From: SHAN690 sp038131955
GTDB taxonomy: Bacteria; Bacteroidota; Bacteroidia; Flavobacteriales_G; Salibacteraceae
Direction: 5' to 3'
DNA length: 64,000 nucleotides
Assembly: GCA_038131955.1 (NCBI GenBank)
Contig: JAYPQK010000014.1
Coordinates: forward strand, 1-64,000
Of this stretch, positions 54,474-63,791 are shown piece by piece. The position numbers were made by a program, and so were the translations under genes. The stretch's first letter is position 1; each line of letters starts with the position of its first letter. Under the pieces are notes generated by a model. It was not told the DNA's origin, searched no databases, and was given only the letters and a program-made list of their open reading frames with translations.

Positions 54474-57400
54474 ATGAAGCACACCTTACTCTCCTGTCTA
54501 TTGCTTTTTCCGGCGATGCTCTTTGCTCAACGCATCGAGCTGGGAGAGGTGCGTCCGATTCCATTTCAGGAAGATCGCTACGACGATGATCTGTCTGACG
54601 AGGTGATCTTCTACGAGGGATTTGAGAACGCGCCAATATCAGGATTACCCCAAGAATGGTCGACCTCCGGCATTGGCGACGCAGGCTTCCAAGCAGGTAC
54701 GGCTGGTACCGCTGCAGGGCAGACCAATGAAAACGGTTTTTGGAACGTACCTCTTCACGGGATCTTCGCCCTGACGAATGACGACGTATGCAATTGCGAC
54801 AAATCCGAGGACCTTCTAATCGGTCCGGCGATCAATTTAAAGGGTGCCGGTCGCGTGGTGCTGCGGTTCAGCGCCTACCAAGATGGAAGTGCCGGACAAA
54901 TCGCTTCGGTAGAGATCCGAACCACGAATCTTCCGTGGACTGCAGTGGACACGATCCCCTCAGGAGCTTCATGGAAGACTTACCAATTGAGCATTCCGAA
55001 TGGCTTCTTGGATGAAGGTTTTCAGTTTCGATTTCGGTACAACGACCAAGGGAACTATGCCTCAGGCCTAGCCCTTGACGATGTCTATTTATATAAGAGT
55101 CAGGCTGATCGTTTTGCATTGGAGCAGCTTTATACCGTTCAAGGAAACAAGGAAGGTAGCGGTCAGCTGTATCACAGCATGCCACTCTCTCAGGCACGCT
55201 CGGCTCGACTCCAATTCGGAATTCGCGTCGTCAACGAATCGTCGCAAAGGAAGAACGCCAAGCTGGCGATGGAGAGCAACGGCCCTTTATCTTGGAGCGA
55301 CACTTCGGCCAGTTGGTCCATGAGCGCAAGGCAATCAAGCACGATCAGCTTCGATGCCCGTGAAAGGTTCACACCTTACTTGGTAGGCAGCTATTCCTTG
55401 AGCGGAAATCTTATCACGGACTCCACGGATCTGGATCTCTCTGACAACACCTATAACACGGCCTTAGGGGTAGCAGACACAGTCTATTCGCGCACCGCTA
55501 TCACCAAAAAGAACACGGCAGGAATTTGGCTAGAGAACCAAGGGGATCGATATGGGGCCGGGTTCGAATTCTTCGTAAGGGACACGTTGAGGGCCATCAA
55601 GGTTCGCATTCACCCTTCCACTGAAGTAGGAGCCAGGATGCGGTTCAAGATCTTTCACTACGACACCTTGACCTCTTCTAGCTATAGTTCTTCGCCGATC
55701 ACTGTCACGGCCAACGACATCGGTAAGTCGATGCGGATTCCGCTCAATATCCCTATCCATCCTGGTCGACAATTGCTAGCCATTGAAAAGGAAGCCGGCG
55801 CAGAGCGCTTGGTCATTGGAGTAAGTACCAGCGTGGAGGCCATAGACCGAAACAGCTTAACGCGTGAAGCTCCGGGAGGCTGGACCTCGTTCCCCTTCTT
55901 TCCTTTGATAGAAGCAGTCCTTGCACCGATCAACGAGCAATGTCCAGGGCATATCCAGTATAGCGTTTCAGATGAGAGCTGCGTAGGGGCCGAAGATGGT
56001 TCGATCTCAACCTCAGTGATTGATGCAAACCCTCCATTCATTTACAACTGGTCGAATGGCGCAGGCAACGTGAGTGACTTAGACGATCTTGCACCTGGCT
56101 TTTACGATCTATTTGTAACCGACGATCTGAATTGCATCTATGAAGTGAATTTTGAGATCAAAGCGGCAGACACGATCCAGTTTGATCCAATCGTTACGCT
56201 CGACACGTGCGGACGTTCTTCAGGAGCCATTGATCTGAATATTCAGGGAGGAAATGCCCCCTTCACCATTCTTTGGAACGGAAGCACACAATCGGCCAAT
56301 GAAAATGGCCTTTCCCTTGGAAGCTACTCCATCGAATTGACAGACGAAAACGGCTGTACGGGCAGCACCCAAGTCACCGTAGGTGGCACGGAAGACATCG
56401 GTATCGCCTTCTCAGTTACGAATTCCGACTGCCTTGACTCCAATGGAGTTGCCGAGATCATTCCTTTCGGAACGGGTCCTTTTCAATACAGCTGGAGCAT
56501 TGGCGACTCTACGACGATCATCGATAGTTTGAAGGCAGGTGTTTACGACGTGACCCTTACAGACTCACTGGGATGTCAAACTACGGGTCGCGCCTTCATC
56601 AACGACAACAATAGTCCTTCAATCGTGATCGATCAAGCAAGTCCGATCCAGTGTTATGGAACCCAGGACGGCACGATCGAAACCTCGATTTCAGGAGGAA
56701 CGGCCCCTTACGATTTTGCATGGAGTAATGGCGACACCAACGCGGACATCACTGGATTAGACGCCGGGGTGTATTATTTATCCGTCAGTGACGCTTCCGG
56801 ATGCAGGTCGTTTACTTCCGTGATAGTTGACGATGAAGCCACACCGATCACCATCGATGTGAATGACAGAGGAAATTATTGTGCCGGAGACAGTCAAGGT
56901 ATAGCAGAGCTGATTGTAAACGGCGGTGCTTTGCCCTATTCATATGAATGGTCTACCGGTTTTCAAGGTTCTGAACATCAAAACCTGATGGCTGGAACCT
57001 ATTTCTATAGCATCACGGATGACAACGGATGTACCTATTCAGACAGCATTCACATCCAAGACGGTGTAGCATTCAACATTTCAATTGACACCATCTTCTG
57101 GGACACGATTGAGAACTTTAAGGATGAGAATCAGATCTACATCGAAGCCATCGGTGGTATACCCCCGTTAAACTTCCTCTGGAATGACAGCATTCCTGGC
57201 AAGGACTTGATCAACGTACCTACTGGCCCTTATTACCTTGTTGCTTCTGATCAATTGGGTTGCTCCAAGACCCTCGATTACTTTTTAGAGAACGGTCCAA
57301 CAGGAATTTCGCCACGATTCCAACGGCTCGAACCTAAAGTTGAACTCTTTCCAAATCCACTGAAGGAAGGGGAAACACTTCACCTGCGAACAAACCAACC

Positions 57401-57572
57401 TATCGAAAGGATACGAGTCTTCAGCCTAACAGGGGAACTATTGGTCGAATCACAAGGAACTCTTCAAAACAGCCAAGAGCTGAAGATGAACGGGTTAAGT
57501 TCTGGTATTTTCTTGATTCGAATCATCACTCCAAGTGGCTCGACAAGTCAAAGATTCTCGGTTTTCCACTGA
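54474..57572 (+). CDS. SprB-repeat surface adhesin-like protein with T9SS type A domain
   Basis: 1032 aa. Signal peptide (1-18), then a choice-of-anchor J/MAM-like domain (about 35-215; FYEGFENAPISGLPQEWSTSG), a beta-rich middle, and from about 490 six SprB-type repeats of roughly 75 residues. Each has a [YF]-x-x-x-WS-G core, a GxYxxxVTDxxGC turn and paired cysteines. The final 85 residues (VELFPNPLKEGETLHL ... SGIFLIRIITP) are a T9SS sorting domain. SprB repeats occur in gliding adhesins; a surface attachment role is inferred. Confidence 0.92.
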   Translation: MKHTLLSCLLLFPAMLFAQRIELGEVRPIPFQEDRYDDDLSDEVIFYEGFENAPISGLPQEWSTSGIGDAGFQAGTAGTAAGQTNENGFWNVPLHGIFALTNDDVCNCDKSEDLLIGPAINLKGAGRVVLRFSAYQDGSAGQIASVEIRTTNLPWTAVDTIPSGASWKTYQLSIPNGFLDEGFQFRFRYNDQGNYASGLALDDVYLYKSQADRFALEQLYTVQGNKEGSGQLYHSMPLSQARSARLQFGIRVVNESSQRKNAKLAMESNGPLSWSDTSASWSMSARQSSTISFDARERFTPYLVGSYSLSGNLITDSTDLDLSDNTYNTALGVADTVYSRTAITKKNTAGIWLENQGDRYGAGFEFFVRDTLRAIKVRIHPSTEVGARMRFKIFHYDTLTSSSYSSSPITVTANDIGKSMRIPLNIPIHPGRQLLAIEKEAGAERLVIGVSTSVEAIDRNSLTREAPGGWTSFPFFPLIEAVLAPINEQCPGHIQYSVSDESCVGAEDGSISTSVIDANPPFIYNWSNGAGNVSDLDDLAPGFYDLFVTDDLNCIYEVNFEIKAADTIQFDPIVTLDTCGRSSGAIDLNIQGGNAPFTILWNGSTQSANENGLSLGSYSIELTDENGCTGSTQVTVGGTEDIGIAFSVTNSDCLDSNGVAEIIPFGTGPFQYSWSIGDSTTIIDSLKAGVYDVTLTDSLGCQTTGRAFINDNNSPSIVIDQASPIQCYGTQDGTIETSISGGTAPYDFAWSNGDTNADITGLDAGVYYLSVSDASGCRSFTSVIVDDEATPITIDVNDRGNYCAGDSQGIAELIVNGGALPYSYEWSTGFQGSEHQNLMAGTYFYSITDDNGCTYSDSIHIQDGVAFNISIDTIFWDTIENFKDENQIYIEAIGGIPPLNFLWNDSIPGKDLINVPTGPYYLVASDQLGCSKTLDYFLENGPTGISPRFQRLEPKVELFPNPLKEGETLHLRTNQPIERIRVFSLTGELLVESQGTLQNSQELKMNGLSSGIFLIRIITPSGSTSQRFSVFH

Positions 57573-57591
57573 TAAAGACAAACTCAACTAT

Positions 57592-57599
57592 TATTTTTG
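57592..57599 (+). promoter_or_regulatory. -7 box of the 729-aa T9SS protein gene
   Basis: TATTTTTG, exact TAnnTTTG match, 68 nt before ATG 57668. The leader holds the inverted repeat ACAATTA-A-TAATTGT (57619-57633), which could stabilise the mRNA. Confidence 0.6.
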
Positions 57600-57667
57600 G
57601 TGTCTTGTGGGTTAAAGAACAATTAATAATTGTACCCGTCAATTAAATCGAATTTAAATCTCAAAAC

Positions 57668-59857
57668 ATGAAGTACAGATTTTTACTCTTAAGTACTCTG
57701 TTGGCTTCAGCTTCTGTTTTTGCGCAGTCTTCTTACAAGAAGGTGCAGGCTCCAGCTGAGACTGACATGACCCTGACGCCAGGTAGCGCGCCAGTTTACA
57801 TCAACGAAGGACAGCCTTCCCCTTTGACCGAGGAAGAAGGTCCGATCCTCTTCTATTCGGATTTCAACGACAGTACAGCTCAGTGGACAAATGCTTCACA
57901 GAACTCCAGCGCTGCCGTTTGGGAATGGCGTGGCCCTAACACTACTCCTAGTGTTGCTACTGGTTCTCAGGGTGCTTATGCAGGAGGATCTGGAGTTATC
58001 GAATCAGCTACTCCAAGCAACGGTTTCATGATCTTCGATTCTGATTATTATGACAATGGTGGTACTGCTGGCAATTTCGGATTGGGACCTTTCCCGGCTC
58101 CACACGACGCTGCGCTCACCTCTCCTGAGATCGATTGTTCAGCTGAGAACGGAGTACTCCTTAGTTTCCACTCATATTACCGTCAGTACGACGCGAATGG
58201 ATGGGTGATCATCTCTACTGACAACTTCGCAATCGCTGACACCGTTTACAATGCTTCTGATTTTCACGATGTGAATGATGCAGGGCCTGCCGATGAAGTG
58301 GTTCGTTTGAACATTTCTGAAACAGCTGCTGGTTCTTCTACCTTGAAGGTGCGTTTCGTTTTCAACGGACGTAACAACGCTACTCCAACCGGATACTACT
58401 TCTGGCAGATCGATGACGTTAAGGTTACAGGAGCCTCTGACTTCGACATTTCTGTTTCTGACACTTACTTCAAAGGAGCTGGTGTAGGTAACAAGAAGAC
58501 GCTCTTCTCTAACTTCTACCCATTGTTTCCTCAGTCTCAAGCGTCTGCTACAAACTTGAAGTTCGGTGCTTTGATCGAGAACTTGTCTGATGGAACCGCT
58601 TCTGGAGTTCAATTGAATGCTAGCGTTACTGGATCTGGAACTTTCAGCTCAAGCAGCACAGGTGCTACTTACAGCACGTTCGGAGCAGTTGACTCAATCA
58701 ACGTTTCAGATGCATTTACTCCTTCTGCTGTTGGATTATACACTGTTGACCTTGAAGTAACATTGGATTCAGCTGACGACTTCCCTGGCGACAACTCTGT
58801 TACCAGAGAGTTCGAAGTAACTGACCGCACATGGTCTTGGGGTGATGGTACTGCTGACAATGCTTGGTCTTGGTCAAGCGGTTCTCACTCTATCTTCTCT
58901 CTGTATGATTTCGTTACTGACGATACAGTTACAGCGATCGAGATCGGAATCTACTCTTCTTCAACTTTCGCATCTGACGACGGAGCTGTTGTTGAAGTAG
59001 GTATCTGGGAAGCTGATTGGGAAACTGACTCATCAAACATTCAATTGGGTACCCCTGTTGGAGCTCCTAAGTTCCGTGTGATGACTTCAAGTGAGTACAT
59101 CACTTCAGTTCCAACTTCTTCTCCAAACTTGATCCGCGTGGCTTTCGACGACCCTGTTGCAGTTCCTGCTGGACAATACTTGATCGGTTACAAGCGTTCT
59201 TCCGGAACGATTCGTACCGCTTCTAGTCCAGCCCCTACTGTGATCGCTACTTGGTTGGATTTTGACAGCGATGGCGTTATCGATGGTTGGACAGACATCA
59301 ATCCATTGATCTTCGTTGAGACTTGGTCTCAGGACATCTGTGCAGGTACTGACATCATCGTTGACTCTACCATCACTTGTAACTTGGGTGATTACACTGC
59401 TGATATCGACGTAACGGTATTCAACGGTGAAGAGCCTTACAGCTACGAGTGGAGCACAGGATCAACTGATGAGGACATCACAGTTGACGCTGAAGGACAG
59501 TATGTATTGACTGTTACTGACGCTAACTTCTGTACTAAGACTGCTGCTATCAACGTAGAGAACGGAAGCATCTTCTGTAACCTCGCTGTAAGCGACATCG
59601 AAAAGAATGGATTTGATTTCACTGCTCTTCCTAACCCGAACAACGGTCAATTCAACATCGCATTCGACGCTTTGAAGTCTGAGCGTGTGAACCTTGAGAT
59701 CCAGTCTGTGAAAGGTGATATCATCTTCACTGACGCTTTCAACATCACTAACGGAACCACCAAGAGCATCGACCTTAATGGTCTTGCTGCTGGAGTTTAC
59801 GTGATGAAGGTTTCTAGCGAGACTGCTACTTCTTTTGAGAAGATCATCATCGAGTAA
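57668..59857 (+). CDS. Surface protein with anchor-J domain and T9SS type A sorting domain
   Basis: 729 aa. Signal peptide (1-20), a choice-of-anchor J/cleaved-adhesin-like domain (about 52-265; LFYSDFNDSTAQWTNAS, SFHSYYRQYDANGWV), beta-sandwich regions, and one SprB-like repeat near 580-635 (PYSYEWSTGSTDEDI). The T9SS sorting domain is at about 650-729 (FTALPNPNNGQFNI ... LAAGVYVMKVSSET). Codon choice is strongly skewed to GCT, TCT, ACT and AAC compared with its neighbours, a sign of very high expression. A major cell-surface protein is likely. Confidence 0.9.
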   Translation: MKYRFLLLSTLLASASVFAQSSYKKVQAPAETDMTLTPGSAPVYINEGQPSPLTEEEGPILFYSDFNDSTAQWTNASQNSSAAVWEWRGPNTTPSVATGSQGAYAGGSGVIESATPSNGFMIFDSDYYDNGGTAGNFGLGPFPAPHDAALTSPEIDCSAENGVLLSFHSYYRQYDANGWVIISTDNFAIADTVYNASDFHDVNDAGPADEVVRLNISETAAGSSTLKVRFVFNGRNNATPTGYYFWQIDDVKVTGASDFDISVSDTYFKGAGVGNKKTLFSNFYPLFPQSQASATNLKFGALIENLSDGTASGVQLNASVTGSGTFSSSSTGATYSTFGAVDSINVSDAFTPSAVGLYTVDLEVTLDSADDFPGDNSVTREFEVTDRTWSWGDGTADNAWSWSSGSHSIFSLYDFVTDDTVTAIEIGIYSSSTFASDDGAVVEVGIWEADWETDSSNIQLGTPVGAPKFRVMTSSEYITSVPTSSPNLIRVAFDDPVAVPAGQYLIGYKRSSGTIRTASSPAPTVIATWLDFDSDGVIDGWTDINPLIFVETWSQDICAGTDIIVDSTITCNLGDYTADIDVTVFNGEEPYSYEWSTGSTDEDITVDAEGQYVLTVTDANFCTKTAAINVENGSIFCNLAVSDIEKNGFDFTALPNPNNGQFNIAFDALKSERVNLEIQSVKGDIIFTDAFNITNGTTKSIDLNGLAAGVYVMKVSSETATSFEKIIIE

Positions 59858-59871
59858 TTCTCGACGACATA

Positions 59872-59914
59872 GATCAAAAAAGGCCCTGAGATTTCAGGGC
59901 CTTTTTTTTTGATC
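59872..59914. terminator. Strong bidirectional terminator
   Basis: A 14-bp perfect stem (AAAAAAGGCCCTGA, loop GATT, then its complement) flanked by GATC and with T-runs on both strands. It serves the T9SS gene and the converging gpmI gene. Confidence 0.9.
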
Positions 59915-59933
59915 GATATTTCTTGTATTCTGG

Positions 59934-61439
59934 TTAGATCAATGACTTTCCGGTCATCTCCATAGGCTGCTCCAATCCAAGCAAATCGAGCAAGCTGGGC
60001 GCAACGTCAGCAAGAATACCATCCTTGACTTCAGAAACGCTATCTGAGAGCAAAATGCACGGCACGGGATTCGTTGTATGAGCGGTATGAGGAGTTCCAT
60101 TAGCCTCGAATGCTATATCAGCATTTCCATGGTCGGCAATGATGATGAATTGATAGCCTTGAGCCCTACCTGCTTCCACCACTTGGCGCAGACAATCATC
60201 CGTGGTCTCCACTGCCTTGATGATCGCATCGTACACTCCGGTATGACCCACCATATCAGGATTCGCAAAATTCAGGCAGACAAAATCAGGATGAGCGTTC
60301 TCCATCGATTGGATCACTTTCTTGGTCACTTCAGGGGCACTCATCTCTGGCTGCAGATCGTACGTGGCCACCTTGGGTGAATTCACCATTATCCTCGATT
60401 CGCCTTCGAACTCGTGTTCCCTTCCCCCTGAAAAGAAGAAGGTCACATGAGGATACTTCTCGGTCTCTGCAATGCGTAACTGCGTCATCTTGTGCTGCTC
60501 AAGCACTTCCCCCATCGTATACTTCAGGTTATCCTTCTCGAAAATGACGTGAACATCCTTGAATTTCTCATCATAACGCGTCATGGTGACGTAGTGCAAC
60601 GGGAGAGTTCGCATATTCCAGTCCGGGAAATTCTCCTGGGTGAGAGCTGTTGTGATCTGACGACATCGATCCGTTCTGAAGTTGAAGCAAATCACCACAT
60701 CGGTTGCTTTGATCCTACCCTCCCTAGAAGGAATAATCTGGGCCGTGAAGAACTCATCCGTAATATTCTCATCATAGAGCTCGAAACAACGATCTTGAAA
60801 ATCCTCCGTCGGTTCACCCACACCATTCACAAGAAGATCATAAGCTGCTTTTATCCTCTCCCAGCGCTTATCTCTATCCATGGCATAGTACCTGCCGATC
60901 ATAGACACCAACTTCGTGCTCTTTCCCTTCAAATGATCCTGAAGGTTCTTGATGCAATCAGCTGCATTCTTTGGCTGAGTATCTCGACCATCAGTAAAGG
61001 CATGGACATAGGAATGCTCCACACCCACGTCTTCGACGATGTCGATGAGTGCATGTAGGTGATCCTGGTGGGAATGAACACCACCCTCACTCACCAAACC
61101 CATCAGGTGAAGGGAAACACCAAGCTGCTTAGCTTTTTCGATCGCCCCACGCAATACGGCATTGTTAGCCAATTCTCCAGACCGAACAGCACGGTTGACC
61201 TTCACAAGATCCTGATACACGATGCGCCCGGCTCCGATATTCAAGTGACCGACTTCGCTGTTTCCCATTTGACCTTCTGGAAGACCGACATTTTCACCAA
61301 ACGTCTTCAAAACGCTATGTGGTTGTGACTTCATCAAGTCGTCAAAAAAGGGTGTGCGCGCAGAAGCCACCGCATCCGCTTTAGTTTCGTCTCCGATTCC
61401 CCAGCCGTCTAAAATGATCAATGCTGCTTTCTTTCCCAT
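59934..61439 (-). CDS. gpmI: 2,3-bisphosphoglycerate-independent phosphoglycerate mutase
   Basis: Alkaline phosphatase-superfamily glycolytic enzyme interconverting 3- and 2-phosphoglycerate using two Mn2+ ions. The start LIILDGWGIGDE binds metal, the phosphorylated serine is in MGNSEVGHLNIGAGR (Ser61), and later metal ligands lie in NFANPDMVGHTG and IADHGNAD. 501 aa, normal. It starts 4 nt after the histidine kinase stop, so the kinase gene leads this unit. Confidence 0.97.
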   Translation of the reverse strand: MGKKAALIILDGWGIGDETKADAVASARTPFFDDLMKSQPHSVLKTFGENVGLPEGQMGNSEVGHLNIGAGRIVYQDLVKVNRAVRSGELANNAVLRGAIEKAKQLGVSLHLMGLVSEGGVHSHQDHLHALIDIVEDVGVEHSYVHAFTDGRDTQPKNAADCIKNLQDHLKGKSTKLVSMIGRYYAMDRDKRWERIKAAYDLLVNGVGEPTEDFQDRCFELYDENITDEFFTAQIIPSREGRIKATDVVICFNFRTDRCRQITTALTQENFPDWNMRTLPLHYVTMTRYDEKFKDVHVIFEKDNLKYTMGEVLEQHKMTQLRIAETEKYPHVTFFFSGGREHEFEGESRIMVNSPKVATYDLQPEMSAPEVTKKVIQSMENAHPDFVCLNFANPDMVGHTGVYDAIIKAVETTDDCLRQVVEAGRAQGYQFIIIADHGNADIAFEANGTPHTAHTTNPVPCILLSDSVSEVKDGILADVAPSLLDLLGLEQPMEMTGKSLI

Positions 61440-61443
61440 CTGA

Positions 61444-62385
61444 CTATTCTGTTTTTAATTCAACCACAAAAGAAGCCCCTCGTGGCGTGGCATCTTCTAC
61501 ACGAATTTCACCGCGATGAAGGTGTACCAATTCTTTGACAAGGTAAAGACCAAGACCGCTGCCTTTTTGCGTGCGAGTCTCCTCATTTTCCGAACGATAG
61601 AATTTCTTGAAGATGCTCTCTTTCTCATCATCCGGCACTCCTTTCCCACCATCCGTCACGTGTATGATCAAGCGACCTTCGTTTTCGCTGGCTTTGATCA
61701 GGATGGTTGATTCCGGACCGTACTTGATCGCATTCTCGATTAGATTTCCGAAGATCGTGTCAAATGCATTGAGATCTACGTTCAGAGTAAGACCCTCCGG
61801 AACTTCTGACAACAATTTGCAACCAGCATTCTCTGACAATGTTCTATACCGTTCAAGCAAGATCCCAATGCGTCCGTGCAATGAAACTTCTTCTTTCAGT
61901 AGTTCCAATTTACCCGCATCAAGCCTCGAAGCCATAAGGAGATTGGTCACCAAAAGCTCAAGGCGCTGAACAGAAGACAAAGCGCCATCGATCACCTTCT
62001 GCTTCTGTTCACCCTCCATACTCCTCTTATTCAAGGTCTGAAGATTCAGCTTGACCGCGGCAATTGGAGAATTGAACTCATGGGTTGTGGCCAACAAAAA
62101 GTTCCTTTCTTGTTTGGCCAGCTTATGCTCTCTCAAGATCATCCTGCGGATGTAGAAAGCACCGATCAACAAAAGGCCTAAGAAAACCGAGCCCTCTCCT
62201 AAGATCATCCACACCTTTCCACTCAACTCATCTGCTTGCTCCGGATTCACCAATTCATCTGTTCGAGTATCGGTGATCAAAGCCGCATTGAGAGAATAGA
62301 TAGAGTATCCCCACCAAACAAACTGAACTACCACATAACCTAGCAGCACATAAAGAAGGACAAGGACTTTGGGTATTCGGTCCAT
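61444..62385 (-). CDS. Membrane sensor histidine kinase
   Basis: 313 aa from ATG 62385 (MDRIPKVLVLLY); the longer start at 62424 is upstream of the -7 box and rejected. Two membrane segments (about 5-27 and 57-79) enclose a short periplasmic loop of about 30 residues. The H-box THEFNSPIAAVKLNL has the phospho-accepting His at 102. Then come the N-box NLIENAIKYGPE, G1 VTDGGKGVPDDE and G2 KGSGLGLYLVKELV. No HAMP or PAS domain is evident. No response regulator is nearby, so its partner is elsewhere. It is cotranscribed with gpmI. Confidence 0.93.
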   Translation of the reverse strand: MDRIPKVLVLLYVLLGYVVVQFVWWGYSIYSLNAALITDTRTDELVNPEQADELSGKVWMILGEGSVFLGLLLIGAFYIRRMILREHKLAKQERNFLLATTHEFNSPIAAVKLNLQTLNKRSMEGEQKQKVIDGALSSVQRLELLVTNLLMASRLDAGKLELLKEEVSLHGRIGILLERYRTLSENAGCKLLSEVPEGLTLNVDLNAFDTIFGNLIENAIKYGPESTILIKASENEGRLIIHVTDGGKGVPDDEKESIFKKFYRSENEETRTQKGSGLGLYLVKELVHLHRGEIRVEDATPRGASFVVELKTE

Positions 62386-62389
62386 GCGC

Positions 62390-62397
62390 CAAAGGTA
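62390..62397 (-). promoter_or_regulatory. -7 box of the histidine kinase-gpmI operon
   Basis: TACCTTTG, exact TAnnTTTG match on the minus strand, 4 nt before the ATG at 62385, implying a leaderless mRNA. Confidence 0.6.
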
Positions 62398-62516
62398 CTT
62401 CCTTGAAAGTGAAGAAATAGCCAATTAGATGGGTAGAAATGGAAACTAACTGTAACCTTTGAATAAGTATCCCGTATACCCACGTTTAGACTTTTGAAAG
62501 CAACTAGATTAGGCAT

Positions 62517-63410
62517 ATGTCAAGCTTAAAAACAAAACGCCTTCTTCCGGCATTAGCCATTATTTCGCTAGGTCTGTTTTCTTGTGAGAAACAACCATTG
62601 GATTCGGCTATCCTTGATTCGGAGGTGATCCTCTACAGCTCTGGAGAGTATTGTTCGGATGTTTACGAAACCGAATTGATCGCAGGAAAGAACACGGTTG
62701 CCGGCGCGGTGAGCGTAGCGAATGACGAAGATTCTCTTTATGTTACTTACGAAACCACAGGAGGATGGGGTCTGGATGACATTAAACTCTTTGTGGGAGA
62801 TATTGAGGACCTACCTCTCAATAAGGCCGGGAACCCTAAACTTGGACAATACCCGATCAAAACATCCCTTTCAGGAGAGACATCATACACCGTGGCACTT
62901 GCACTTTCATCCTTAGACGAAACTGTCGTTGTTTCCGCATTTGCCGAGGTAAGCAAGAACGACAAGGACGAAGGCGCTTGGGCTGACGGCGAAAGCACCA
63001 GTGGAAAATCCGGAGCCATGTATTTTTAATTCACAACCGAAGAATGCGAAGAAGATTGCTCGGGCGTAGATACGGCTTGGGCCAATGGAGCAGCTACGAT
63101 CCAATATACCCTAAACTCTACGTATTCGCTTTTAGCAGACAACGGCGACCAAGCTGGGAGCATATCTCTTTCCGCAGCAAGCGGAGGTTATCGCACCGTC
63201 ACGATCACGCTAAATTCGGGTTGGTCTCTACAGAGTATCAATAACCCAGTCATGGCGCAAGCTTATGGAACCCCACTCCAGAGCAAACCAGATCCAGGAC
63301 AGTTTAGCGGTTTCTCTTCGTACGTCGGAAGCAACCTTTCGTTCACGATTCTGGCTCTCCCCAATGTGGCAATAGCCGTGGCGGTGGAGTCTGACGAGCT
63401 TTGTGATTAA
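62517..63410 (+). pseudogene. Putative lipoprotein gene with in-frame ochre stop
   Basis: ATG 62517 opens a lipoprotein (signal ending LGLFSC) with a beta-rich domain (NTVAGAVSVANDEDSLYVTYETT; LFVGDIEDLPLNKAGNPKLGQYP). The frame meets TAA at 63027-63029 right after SGKSGAMYF, then stays open for 126 more codons to TAA 63408-63410. In related Bacteroidota proteins the AMYF-type strand is followed by a short segment and a Cys pair. Here FTTEECEEDC follows the stop, so the downstream part belongs to the same gene. One base change would restore about 297 aa. Function unknown. Confidence 0.7.
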
Positions 63411-63433
63411 GAAACTCGACCAACAATTTTGAG

Positions 63434-63457
63434 AAGGCCCTCTTTTGGGCCTTTTTT
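63434..63457 (+). terminator. Terminator of the broken lipoprotein gene
   Basis: AAGGCCC-TCTTTT-GGGCCTT followed by TTTT. Confidence 0.8.
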
Positions 63458-63499
63458 CATTTCCGTTCCTCTGTCCTAAAGAGAATATGATCAAGAAGA

Positions 63500-63513
63500 A
63501 AGTGGTGCGGGAG
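63500..63513. repeat. Copy of the tRNA-Phe 3' end
   Basis: AAGTGGTGCGGGAG recurs exactly at 63625-63638, where it is the acceptor and T-stem end of tRNA-Phe. The two copies are 125 nt apart in the same orientation. Confidence 0.6.
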
Positions 63514-63517
63514 ACGG

Positions 63518-63538
63518 CGAGTGTCCAGTGGACACTCG
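63518..63538. repeat. 21-bp near-perfect palindrome
   Basis: CGAGTGTCCA at 63518-63527, one central G, then TGGACACTCG at 63529-63538. No T-run follows, so it is not a terminator. It lies between the two copies of the tRNA-Phe end and may be a protein-binding site. Confidence 0.55.
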
Positions 63539-63598
63539 AGCGAGATAGAGCCTGGCCGCTGGTGCGATGGCGGTGAGACTCACTCACGCTTAGCACGA

Positions 63599-63622
63599 AA
63601 AGGCGACGAAGGGATCGCCTTT
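63599..63622 (-). terminator. Probable terminator after tRNA-Phe
   Basis: AAAGGCGA-N8-TCGCCTTT on either strand, 6 nt beyond the tRNA 3' end, with four T residues on the minus strand. The T-tract is short. Confidence 0.5.
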
Positions 63623-63627
63623 GGAAG

Positions 63628-63697
<70 letters not shown>

Positions 63698-63791
63698 AGC
63701 CGCTACTCTTATAAATCGTAGATTCGTTCCGAAGAACAGGGCGGCAAAAGTAGAAATTTATCAAAATCACCAACATTTAATTGCAACGAAA

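Noticed and set aside
63044..63244. 66-codon plus-strand ORF
   Set aside because: Different frame within the lipoprotein gene, whose own frame is coherent across this part.
63228..63596. 122-codon minus-strand ORF before the tRNA
   Set aside because: Runs through a terminator, a palindrome and the antisense of the broken lipoprotein gene; low-complexity Arg/Ser composition.
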